NCBI GenBank assembly: GCA_051453625.1
Contig: JBOZIK010000001.1
Coordinates: 189,516,798 to 189,580,797 of the forward strand
Origin: Welwitschia mirabilis
Lineage: Eukaryota > Gnetophyta > Gnetopsida > Welwitschiales
Length of the DNA: 64,000 nt
Direction of reading: 5' to 3'
Of this stretch, positions 11,207 to 21,400 are shown one piece after another (position 1 is the first letter of the stretch; each line of letters opens with the position of its first letter). Below the pieces are notes generated by a model. The model had not been told where the DNA came from. It searched no databases and worked only from the letters and a program-made list of their open reading frames with translations. A program made the translations under genes and the position numbers.

Positions 11207-11483
11207 TGTTAACCACAACAGCTCTGAAATTTATTGATCAAGTTAATTAAGTTTTCAAATTTGTATGGACAATTTGGTGTGTGACTTACCACACAAACAA
11301 GTATCATGTCCTTAAATATCTTAGGCAAATGTAATTTATTTTGATTAAAACAAATTACTTTCAATAAGTGACATATAACTAATCAAGAGGGATTTTCACT
11401 AATTAAACTTAGTTTCTAGTTTTGCATGGGGCATTCCACCATGTTTTTATTTAATGTATAAAACTTAAGATAAAATTCTAGCA
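11207..11483 (-). mobile_element. 5' LTR of the short element
   Basis: On the plus strand it runs from tgttaacc to ctagca and is homologous to the left copy. TG...CA ends are present. Confidence 0.6.
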
Positions 11484-13250
11484 TGCTAAAAAATAACTTC
11501 GTAACAAAACCTCCAAATGTTAAATAAGATTAGAGGTTGAAAATAGATCTATATGAGAAAAAGGAAATTAGAACTAGAAAGATTTGGATTGTTTACAAAA
11601 ATAAAACGCATAGTCTTTAGTTAAAATTTATCGTAGAAGATAGAAGTCTAGTTCCATGCATTCTGAACAATTCTATAATAAAATAAAACATGCTTCGAGG
11701 AATACCCACCATCTTAGAAAGAACATTTTAGAGAAGCAAATCCTAAATCTCGTAAACAAGAGTTAGAATATATATGTCTTTCAAAATGTTAGGCCTTTCT
11801 AAATATTTTTAATCCTATGCTTCCAAAAAGTAGGAGCCACTCGAGCATACCATAGTTTATTCAGCTTCTCATGAATCTTTTCATTTTTCTTAATAACATC
11901 ATAACTGATATTAAGTTTCATCTTTTCATTTTTCTTAATAACATCATAACTGATATGAAGTTTCATCTTTACCACTAAAACGTTTTCAACAAGTATAAGT
12001 TTCATCTTTTTCCACCTATTCAACTTGTTTTCTACTTTGTTAATAGTATAGTTTCATAGCTCCTTATTGTAGGCTTCAAAAGAAAAGTGGAATTCCTAAG
12101 AGTTTAAATTTTTATACAAACCACAATAAAATAATAATTACAAGTTTTAAAGAAATGAAATATTACAAGTAACAAAGAATTACAAATAATTTTAAGTAAA
12201 AAGAATAAACTTATATAGATAAATAATGGGATCCCCATAATATTTATGTATAACACATAAAATAAAGAGTTTGTTTAGAAGCATCAATCTTCTATTTCCT
12301 CATTTATTAGATTAATAGATTTTTCATATTTCATTATCTTAGAGGTCATATGATTATTCTATTCCATCATCTTTATTTTTATTACTCTTTTATCTCTAGC
12401 AGTTCCTAATGTATTTTAACTTTCTATCACCATGCTTATCTTTTTTAATATTAATACAATAACTTATGAATAAATCATGCAAATTTGAGTGGAAGTTTCA
12501 TTCTATTACCCATGTTTCTAGCATAATTAACATCAATTTTGGATATGATAAATGATATTGAGATTCCTTATATGAATCAAAATTATTTAAGACATAGAAA
12601 GTTAGTTTGAATAACTTTGTATTAGCTCTAGAAATCATCATTTTTCAAATACCAATTATTTTTTTTGCTTCATATTAATTTAATAGTTAACATGATCCTT
12701 AATCCTTTTGGAACAAATAATTTAGATGAAGTTCATCCATCTATGTCATAATCCTTTGAGGTAAAAAATAAATTATTTTCTTATAAGCCTTTACTTAGTA
12801 TTTTTGAATTTAAATAATTTCATATTTTTATGCATAGCAATGCTTTCAGTAGTAGCAAACAGATTCAAAGCCTCATTAAAACTATTAATACCATCTAACA
12901 AGGAGACAAGATCTATAAAGAAATAAAGTTTTGTTATTATACTTATCCTTTTTAATGTTAAATAAAATACTCTTGCAAATATTTTACTTTTTATCTTTAT
13001 CATCTTCTTCAAATATAGCATTTATTATGATGAAAGGAATAAAGTCCTCTAACAAATCTTAATGTTTATAAAATGACTAGATCTTTCACTAAAAAATGCC
13101 TTTTGACATTTAAGACATATTTTTTACAATCTCCAATATATTTTTTTAATAGACAACACTTGATGATTCTCCTTTTATTTTTCCTTCTCTCTTTTGTTCT
13201 TTCATTCCTTTTTGTGCATGTGTGCTTTTATATTTGGAAGAGGTTGATTC
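11484..13250. other. Unassigned region with short frames
   Basis: Frames of 74 codons (11799-12023 -) and 76 codons (12791-13021 -) have no recognisable domain. The first owes part of its length to the 45-base duplication inside it. I see no LTRs or transposon ends. Confidence 0.35.
11876..11965. repeat. 45-base tandem duplication, two copies
   Basis: The unit starting tcttttcatttttctt at 11876 is repeated at 11921 with a single difference noticed (atattaag versus atatgaag). Because 45 is a multiple of three, it gives a 15-residue repeat in the minus-strand frame. The near identity means it is recent compared with its surroundings. Confidence 0.9.
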
Positions 13251-13316
13251 ATGAAAAATCATATTACACTCACTAGAGTTAGTATGAAAAATCATACTAT
13301 GCTCACTGAAGTCACT
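13251..13316. repeat. 33-base tandem duplication, two copies
   Basis: The unit atgaaaaatcatattac begins at 13251 and again at 13284 with several differences. Confidence 0.75.
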
Positions 13317-15159
13317 AATTTGGTTACTTATAAAAACCCATGATGGATCTCCTTAACTTAGGAGATGGCCATCAAATGTCTAGGTCTCCTTTGTAATTGA
13401 TATCTTAAATAGTAAAGCTCGCTTTTGGGTGCACTTTAAAAACATGAATAGGAACCCTAAGCCAACTCACACTATTTAGGATTTAAATTCAAGACGTTGA
13501 AGTTAACTTATAAAAATGAGTTGAACCAACTTATAGAATTATGATTAAACATGTTTTAACTCTTTATATATTGATTAAAAATGATCAAATAACCATTGTT
13601 CATATTCTCTGATATTTATCTTCAATGTAGAACATATTATTAGAGGACCAATGTTCTAAGTAACTATGTAATACAAGAGTCTTATAATTTATTAATCTAA
13701 TAATAAACTTTATTATCCAATTCCTTATTACCATTAATAGACAGAACTCTTTCAATTACCCATTCTTGTGATATAAATAAAAGAACTATTAAAAGATCAA
13801 ATGAATATAAGAGAGAAAGACATGTGGTCTATAGGAAGAAGAAGTTCGAAATACAAAACCTTCATAAGTTTTGTGACTAGTTACAATCTACTACCCTCTT
13901 CAAAAATCATAAAATAGTTACATATTATGTGATTAATATACATCCATTCCACATGTTATTCATTAAGTATTTTATGTTAATTATTAATCACTAATTCTTA
14001 TTATAATTTTTAAAATACATTTATCATTTTTTAAACACAAGTTTCATAAGTAAAGTAAAATTTATTCACATAATTCCTAATTATTGAAAATAACTATAAT
14101 AAATGAAATTTTTAAATTTGATTACAAATAAAAGAAGAAAATATTCTATAAACATAGCTAAGTTAATCAATTAAGTGGTTTACTTTGAAAACTGCAATAT
14201 AGTATCAAAGTTAATATGATATTAAAGACAACATGATATTAGATTAAACATTGCATTATAAGGACATGGAGTAGGAAAATATCATTATAAAAATAATTAA
14301 ACATAGTAAAATGATAAACAATAAAATAATGAAAGACACATCCAAAATAAGAGCCACAATGGTAGATTACAAAAAGAAAGATATATGTAAATAAAGAGAG
14401 ATAATCCATAATTAACATAACCACTAGAAACACCTAAAAAAAGTCAAATGAAAGAAAGAATAAAAAAGAAAACTATGCAAGATAATATTCTCATAATAAA
14501 GAGAAGAGATATCATGAAAACACAATGAATTAGAAAGTGCAATACTAAAAATTGATAAAGGATAACACTAGTACCTTGAGGCCATTCACCTAAGAAAAAA
14601 AGTAAAATAAAACCAAGGAGGATCATAGACCTTAGAATTGGAAGATCTCATAGTCACATCCAAATAATTGTTGTCCTAGAAATAATTTCTTTAGAAAACC
14701 TAACTTGAACTTTCATGAAAAAAATCAAGAAGCTAGATAATAAATTATTAAAACTTAACATAGCTAATGGATAATGGAAGAAGCTTGATGAATGTATTAA
14801 AGATTTGATATCATTAAAGATTTGATACTAATATTTATACAGTTTAGACAAAGCCAAGAAATCCCACATAAATTTATGAAGAAATTGAAAAAAATTCTTT
14901 TCAAATTTATTTCCTTTATTTTTTTACTTATGGAACTAAAGTGGTTAGGAGCAGAGTTCAAAACATTCAAAAAACATTGTTATACTCTTCGAAGGGATAC
15001 ATTCCTATATAAACTATTAGTTTATAACTTGTAATCATTTATATAATCCAATAAATATATTATTTTTCTTTCTAGAAGAAAGTTTCTTATTTAATTTATA
15101 ATCAATTAAAATACTAATTTCATGTAATTTACAAATGAGTTTATTTAACGTGAAACTAG
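13317..15159. other. Unassigned AT-rich sequence
   Basis: Only short frames without domains are present (14239-14433 -, 14444-14626 -, 14822-15034 +). No repeat or transposon end was recognised. Confidence 0.35.
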
Positions 15160-15644
15160 NNNNNNNNNNNNNNNNNNNNNNNNNNNNNNNNNNNNNNNNN
15201 NNNNNNNNNNNNNNNNNNNNNNNNNNNNNNNNNNNNNNNNNNNNNNNNNNNNNNNNNNNNNNNNNNNNNNNNNNNNNNNNNNNNNNNNNNNNNNNNNNNN
15301 NNNNNNNNNNNNNNNNNNNNNNNNNNNNNNNNNNNNNNNNNNNNNNNNNNNNNNNNNNNNNNNNNNNNNNNNNNNNNNNNNNNNNNNNNNNNNNNNNNNN
15401 NNNNNNNNNNNNNNNNNNNNNNNNNNNNNNNNNNNNNNNNNNNNNNNNNNNNNNNNNNNNNNNNNNNNNNNNNNNNNNNNNNNNNNNNNNNNNNNNNNNN
15501 NNNNNNNNNNNNNNNNNNNNNNNNNNNNNNNNNNNNNNNNNNNNNNNNNNNNNNNNNNNNNNNNNNNNNNNNNNNNNNNNNNNNNNNNNNNNNNNNNNNN
15601 NNNNNNNNNNNNNNNNNNNNNNNNNNNNNNNNNNNNNNNNNNNN
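15160..15644. other. Assembly gap (485 N)
   Basis: A run of N. The flanks do not overlap in an obvious way. Frames spanning it are artefacts. Confidence 0.99.
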
Positions 15645-17852
15645 GCATTGAATGCATCATCGATGCCAATAACACTAGGAGAGGGGGAAAACCTATAAAA
15701 TCAAATACTAGATCTAAAGAATTTTTCACCTTATATCTTTAAAATGTTTAGGAAGAAGCCCTCATGATTTCAAAGACCACCATGTGATATTTTTCTATAG
15801 AGAATTTCAATAGAAACTTTAATAAATTCTCTTTTGCTTTATCCACAAATGGGTTTTTTGTCTATGTTAATTTGTCCATTATAACTTCTTTTATGCAATT
15901 CCTTTACTATTTGTAAATGAAAAGAGAAAATTTAATAGTATCTATAATCTAAACATGATCTTTGTTTCATTTATTAATAGAGAAAGTCATGGTTTAAATG
16001 TAGTTAGTTTTGCCATTTATCTCTATAGGTTTAAACATTATAATATCATTAATAATAGACCCATATTAAAAGATTGAGTAAATTATCAATAAATTTGGCT
16101 TATATTAGTATGTGAAGTCTAAAAGACCAAAATTTGATAAAGACGTCATTCATTATCTCTTATCCACATATCAAAATAGGGTTATTTTGGTATAAGAAGA
16201 TAGTAATTTTTTTTGATTTGCTATAAATAGTCATTTGTTTTTATTCTTTTCAGTGACTATAACAAAGTACTCATGGAACTTACAAAAAAGATGAAGAATT
16301 GACTTGCTTTTATGATGATAATATGTACACATTCACACCAAAAGCACAACTAGAATGGGATGAAATTAGAGAGAAAAATATTATTTAGGTTTAAAATCTA
16401 AGTTAAAGTTTTTTGGGTACATTTGCAAAGTTAATTGTGAGGAAATTTCTCTCATAAAATAATATAATATTTATAATTAAAACAATTATATTTTTCAATT
16501 CTTTTTTGACTAAAAACAAAAGGAGTTTGTTGTCATCTCACTGCATGAAATCTAGTTATGAAATTAGAAAATTTACTAAGGATGAAACAAGATAAAGTTG
16601 ATTACTTGTGATTTTTCTCTATACTATACCTTTTTTATATTGTCATAAAGAAAATCACTCAAGAATAATAAGATGTAGTAATTAGATTTAGCAAATGGTA
16701 TAGCTCAATCAAGATGTTAATGAGCAAAGAAAATTCACATGAATGATTTTTTTCTAGAATCAAGTAAAAACTTAATAAGCTAGATTTTGGCTTAAGAAAG
16801 ATCTAATCCAAATTTAGAGGACTTATCATAAGTGCAACTAATTCTAAAAGACCAAAAAACAAATAGAGTTTAACATGGAAAAATAAGGGTAAAAACCTTA
16901 TCACCTATGATGAAAACAAATGAGAAAGAATTAATATTCCACATGAAGAGTATTGCACAAAAGAGCAAAAGTAGGAAGCAAGAAATATACTACTTTTTTA
17001 ATATATACTTATTTAAAAATAGTTTTTCTAAGATATATGTGTACTAGTTCATTGTTTAAAATGGTGGTCGAATTTTAACTGAGGACTAAGTTCTAAAGAT
17101 GGAAGGAAAAATAAATGGAAGTCAACTAAATATTTTTTGGTAAAATGAACGTAATAATTTTTAGTGATCTTATTTATAAAAGGATGAAGTAAGAAGCAAT
17201 AAATTTATAGTAAGTAATCATTTTTGAATGAATTAATTACTAAAACATTTAATGTTTATTGTATTAGGTAGCATCAAAGAAGAACTTAACAAATTTTCAT
17301 GTATTAGATAGAACCCAATAATCTTAAGGAACAACAAGAAATAGATATTATTCTAAGATTAAGAAAGAATTATAGTTTAATACAATGAAAACCAAAAGAA
17401 TTATAAATGAGTTTAAAAAGTTCCAAGGAGATATGAAAGTTGGTTATCAAAGATATAAATAATCAATGTTAAAAAAAAAAAAAAGATGGAACTAGCTATT
17501 CAAGAATTAGAAGATCTAAAGCATGGATCCACATAAATATAAAAGATGAATTAGTAAGTGTAACAGGCCTAAATAAAGAAAATTAAAAAAACTATAAAGA
17601 AAGAAATAAAAGGCAAGAACTTAGGATAACAGAGAAGGCTATCATTACTTAAAGGTTAGAATAAAGGATTCATTTTTTAACTAAACATAGATAAATGAGC
17701 TAAGACCAGCTACAAAACTGGTTTTGGAATCAAATACATAGCTTAAGGAGTGGAACTAGATAAAGTAACAATAGTAAACACAAATCATAATTACTCTAGA
17801 ATCTGAAGATTTTGAAAACATCAGAATAAATTAAAAAGTTAAGTCCCATAAT
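15645..17852. other. Unassigned AT-rich sequence
   Basis: I could not read any transposon or gene domain in either strand. It is probably old transposon-derived DNA, but that is inference from the surroundings. Confidence 0.35.
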
Positions 17853-18014
17853 AAAGAAGTTATACGATCACTCAAAAAAAGAAACTCTTAGTCCAACTTT
17901 TATCTATTAAAGTTAGGAGATAATCTAAAAATTAAAGAATTCATATGATCACTTAAAAAAGAGACTCTTATTCTTTCTTTTATCTAATAGATGTAGGAGA
18001 TAATCTAACATTTG
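17853..18014. repeat. 81-base tandem duplication, two copies
   Basis: The unit starting aaagaagttatacgatcac at 17853 recurs from 17934 with moderate divergence. Both copies end in a taggagataatcta block. Confidence 0.85.
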
Positions 18015-18858
18015 AAGTAACATCAAATAAACAAATAACTTGATAAGTGAAGCGAACTCCTATAAGATAGTACACCTTAAATAAAATGAGGTACCTTCAT
18101 GTCTTTTTGTCATTGCAAGTTTTTTTTTTGAGAATCAATCTTATAACAATAAAATCATAATAGAACTACTCTATCATTAGAATGTCTCTAAGAAAATGCT
18201 ATGTTGATCTTAAGACATAGACATTAAATATTTTAATCCCTTAATTATGCTTATTTTATTATATTAATATTAATATTTATTATAGTTTACCTAGGAAAAC
18301 ATGTTAAGGACCTAAATTTATAAAATATATTTTTATATTATTTTGTAGATTAACGTAGGTGAATTAATAGATGTCCAAAGTAGTCCACTTTAAATCACAC
18401 TGTAGAATTACATTGTTGTATCCCAATTCAATAGTTCATTGATGCATTAAAGACAAGATATAAAATTAATTTAGAACTTATGGGCTAGAATTATATGTTA
18501 AATAAGCCTACAAATATATTTTGTTAAGAGAATTATTTCTAATAAGGACCTTATAGCATAAGTCATGTAACATATAAAACCTAAGAATGCATTGTAACCT
18601 CATTAATTATTAAATTTACTTTTGAAACAAGTTGAGATTTTACATTTATTATCATAATTATGACTTACTAACTAAAGGTGAAGGCCATAAGAGTTCATGT
18701 TCACAAATGAGATTTATAAATTTCAAGTGAAAGGAAAAGAGAACATAAGGAAATCGATATGATAATCACAATAAAAGATTCATTTCATGATATACTAAAT
18801 ATGTGAATTAGTAATGTTATAATTATTTATTGATGAGATTACAACATCCAAAGTTCCA
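18015..18858. other. Unassigned AT-rich sequence
   Basis: No domain or repeat recognised up to the TRIM array. Confidence 0.35.
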
Positions 18859-18924
18859 TGATGCAGGAGCACCCACAAAGAGTCATAGGAGGTGACAAAG
18901 TGTTGAGCCATGGGAGATGGCTAG

Positions 18925-18967
18925 TGTTGGTGAATAATCCCACATGGGTTGGGGGAAGAATGAAAGT
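18925..18967 (+). mobile_element. TRIM LTR-A, cut by the gap
   Basis: It begins tgttggtgaataatccc after the tract ggagatggctag and is broken by the N run after 43 bases. Confidence 0.8.
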
Positions 18968-19144
18968 NNNNNNNNNNNNNNNNNNNNNNNNNNNNNNNNN
19001 NNNNNNNNNNNNNNNNNNNNNNNNNNNNNNNNNNNNNNNNNNNNNNNNNNNNNNNNNNNNNNNNNNNNNNNNNNNNNNNNNNNNNNNNNNNNNNNNNNNN
19101 NNNNNNNNNNNNNNNNNNNNNNNNNNNNNNNNNNNNNNNNNNNN
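18968..19144. other. Assembly gap (177 N) inside the TRIM array
   Basis: Both sides of the gap end in the same part of the LTR. One missing unit would need about 198 bases, close to the stated 177. Confidence 0.99.
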
Positions 19145-19256
19145 TGAATAATCCCACATGGATTGGGAAAAGAATGGAAGTGATAAATATAAGCAGGAGT
19201 GCCCTACCACTAAAGTGCCTTAGCATTTTGGGTCGGATGGGGTACTGGCTGCACCA
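19145..19256 (+). mobile_element. TRIM LTR-B
   Basis: It lacks only the first bases (in the gap) and ends gcacca just before the primer site. Confidence 0.8.
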
Positions 19257-19258
19257 GA

Positions 19259-19270
19259 TGGTATTAGAGC
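19259..19270 (+). other. TRIM primer-binding site, tRNA-iMet type
   Basis: TGGTATTAGAGC differs by one C-to-T from the standard TGGTATCAGAGC and lies two bases past the LTR end. Confidence 0.85.
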
Positions 19271-19360
19271 TAGAAGATTGTTGGCATGTGGGGCTCGAGG
19301 GCGAGCTCAATTCTAAGGTGGATTGGTTGATGCAAGAGCACCCACAAAGTGTTGAGCCAT

Positions 19361-19373
19361 AAGAGAGGGCTAG
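19361..19373 (+). other. TRIM polypurine tract
   Basis: The purine-rich segment aagagagggctag immediately precedes LTR-C; a matching segment precedes LTR-A. Confidence 0.7.
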
Positions 19374-19491
19374 TGTTGGTGAATAATCCCACATGGGTTG
19401 GGGGAAGAATGAAAGTAATAAATATAAGTAGGAGGGCCCTACCACCAACTTGCCGTGGCATTTTGGGTTGGTTAGGACATTGGCCGCATCA
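19374..19491 (+). mobile_element. TRIM LTR-C, complete (118 bases)
   Basis: It runs from tgttggtg to gcatca, with TG...CA ends, and matches LTR-B along its length. Confidence 0.85.
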
Positions 19492-20264
19492 TTCCATGTA
19501 TCGAACGACTAATCTTCTAACCTAAAGCATAAAATGATTCTATGGAGTTAATAAGTGTAGAATTATAATCTTAGTGTAATACCATGAGTGAATCATGGAT
19601 GTTTACTCCACAAGTAGTATTAGGTTATATATAGGTAAATGGCTTCATTAGATATACTTTCACCCTTGACACATGGTGGTGGCTTCCCCTTCTCAAAGCA
19701 CATTTGCCCTACTTGCCTAAAGAAATGATTTAATTATGCTTAAGGTCTCATATATGCCAAGTTAGGGCTTGAAGTTTAACTCATATCACCGCAACATCAC
19801 CACAGAACTATTAGCATAGTCCTATGTGGGATTCAAAGGTCCTACTTTCAGGAAGAGCTAAACATGGCTAATATTGACTTGCAGAAGAACATAAAACACA
19901 ATAATTACTATACATGTTTTAAAGTGAAAAGATAATCAAAACATAAAATGATATGATTTTTATTTAATAGGTCAACACACTTGTATTATATGTTAGCATG
20001 TATGGTTTTAAGTATTCTAATTAGTGAGAACAAAGGAAAGTTATCTATTGTTAAATAAGAGATCTAACATTTGTATATTAATAATTTTAATTACAATATG
20101 TGTGTGTGTAAAAATTAGGGGTGTTACTCCAAATAAAAAGATTATTGTTATTAAAAAATATCAAAAAAAAGAGAAGCCTAGAAGAAACCAAACGATAAAA
20201 TCAAAATATGAACAATTTAAGTTATATTCAATTTTGATTTCACCAATCAAATGATACTAAAGCA
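19492..20264. other. Unassigned, with an inverted match to 22.6 kb
   Basis: Positions 19713-19750 match 22591-22628 in inverse orientation at about 33 of 38 bases by my alignment. Nothing else was recognised. Confidence 0.45.
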
Positions 20265-20497
20265 TTGTTGCAATTATTGCATGCAATTGTGTTACTTGAA
20301 CAAGCAAAGTATTATTATTGCCCGCCTGATGACCCAAGCACATACAGAGAGTTTAATGGCGTTCCGCATAACTTGCAGTATTGCATGACGGATATGAAAA
20401 AGGCACCTCAGTTTTGGATAATAGAAAACGTACGGTGCGTTGCTGAATACTTTGTTGGCATAGAACGCAAGGGCGACGCCACATGTTAAAGCCTTTA

Positions 20498-20815
20498 TCA
20501 ATGATGGACGAGATCACCTCGAATGGACGGCTTCCGCACCGGCATCGGCACCGTCGGCGCAATCATCAACTAAAGCGAGACTTCGAGTTGTGTGAGGGCA
20601 CGCATTTGGAGATTGAAAATGTCGGGAGTCTTGGCACTTTGTGGCCTCAAAGTGCGCGCTGCCTTATCATTCTATTCGTACATATCCATGAAAGTTGCAG
20701 CCCTAATTTTTCAGTCGTCAATCGTCATCCCATTGCATATTTGCATAATTGCGTTTCCGTTTGGATCGTCCATTTCGAGATGTAAAGCTGCCAAGATTCG
20801 ATACCTGTCTTCTGC
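20498..20815 (-). pseudogene. Unidentified decayed exon-like frame
   Basis: The minus frame of 105 codons before a TGA is protein-like: it starts A-E-D-R-Y-R-I-L-A-A-L-H-L-E, continues with an M-D-D-P-N-G-N-A block, and later has T-P-D-I-F-N-L-Q-M-R-A-L. It is mixed in composition and carries charged residues in a natural pattern. Three internal stops (TGA, TAG, TAG) each fit one C-to-T step from Arg, Gln and Gln. Just upstream lies ccgcag after a run of 15 A, which could pass for an intron end. A second frame over 20292-20500 is also open for 69 codons. I do not recognise the protein and give no function. It could still be chance in a GC-richer island. Confidence 0.3.
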
Positions 20816-20844
20816 GGTTTTTTTTTTTTTTTAATGTTTTCGCT

Positions 20845-20862
20845 TCTGTATTTAAAGAGCGC
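20845..20862 (+). promoter_or_regulatory. TATA-like element, weak candidate
   Basis: tatttaaagagcgcc is followed about 25-30 bases later by a pyrimidine-rich, initiator-like stretch. There is no convincing gene downstream, so this is only a sequence match. Confidence 0.15.
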
Positions 20863-21307
20863 CCTGTGCCTTTCGTTTCCTGCACTCCTTTGCGAGCTGT
20901 GGTTGTATGAGAATCTTGCATGAAAAGGCGCAGCAAGGCATGAAGCCAAGTATGACTTGCCAGCCTCTCGTCTCCTTCGGTTTATCTGCCTGAGTCCGCA
21001 ATAGAAAGGAATGGAGAAAGTTGTCTGGCAAGTTGTCCTTGGCTACACGTTTTGCCGCGACGATCATGCCAGAACTCATACAAATGTTTCTTCTGCAAAA
21101 ATGCCGGCTTTATTTTGTTATCAGATTTATTAGATTTTGGATTAGTATTATTGTTAAGGCTGGTTTTGTCTCTCCGTTGAATGCACAGCATTTGCGATGG
21201 CACTTCTGGTGTGACAACTCTTCCTCATCAGATCTGGACTTTTTTGCTTCGCTTGCGCTACTACTCGCACCGTTAATTTTGCCGGTTGCAACCTTGACAA
21301 CAACCTT

Positions 21308-21320
21308 GACTCGATACCAA
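21308..21320 (-). other. Possible primer-binding site beside a TG start
   Basis: The minus strand reads ttggtatcgagtc next to an LTR-like ...caaca end (tgttgagcc from 21322 on the plus strand). No partner LTR was found. Confidence 0.25.
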
Positions 21321-21400
21321 TTGTTGAGCCCCTTATCATCACACCAAAAGCCATGACTTGTAGTGCAATTTGGTGAACTAGAAATCATTACATTTACTCA

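Larger units (their letters stand above)
9947..11483 (-). mobile_element. Short non-autonomous LTR retrotransposon
   Basis: Two related blocks of about 300 bases in direct orientation (9947-10248 and 11207-11483) flank about 960 bases with no gag or pol. A purine-rich tract lies beside the left copy, and a decayed primer-binding site lies beside the right copy, both oriented for the minus strand. I saw no clean target-site duplication. This fits a TRIM/LARD-style element. Confidence 0.6.
18859..19491 (+). mobile_element. Tandem TRIM (terminal-repeat retrotransposon in miniature)
   Basis: The structure is partial internal domain, LTR-A (from 18925), gap, LTR-B (to 19256), primer site, about 117-base internal domain, purine tract, LTR-C (19374-19491). 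Each LTR contains aatcccacatggrttgg, a tataagyagg block and a catttggg-type block, all typical of plant TRIM LTRs. LTR-A to LTR-B is about 214 bases and LTR-B to LTR-C about 235 bases. The gap therefore most likely hides one more LTR-plus-internal unit. No coding capacity; such elements move with enzymes from other retrotransposons. TTCCATG occurs both at 18854-18860 and right after LTR-C, a possible but unproven remnant of target duplication. Confidence 0.85.
20265..21400. other. CpG-bearing, GC-richer island of unknown origin
   Basis: About 1.1 kb with plain base composition and many CpG sites stands out from AT-rich, CpG-poor flanks. Ten or so overlapping short frames on both strands reflect the higher GC; I accept none as a confirmed gene. 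Two points suggest decayed genic or element DNA: an exon-like minus frame (20498-20815), and a primer-site-like sequence at 21308-21320 next to a TG start at 21322. A 74-codon plus frame at 20265-20489 also reads plausibly as protein but matches nothing I know. Confidence 0.55.

Noticed and set aside
10731-11250. Three overlapping frames of 87-136 codons as genes
   Set aside because: They overlap on both strands in a GC-richer block, share no family features, and are best explained by fewer stop codons at higher GC.
15135-15729. Long frames of 187 and 194 codons across the N run
   Set aside because: Most of their length is unknown sequence; they only exist because N codons are not stops.
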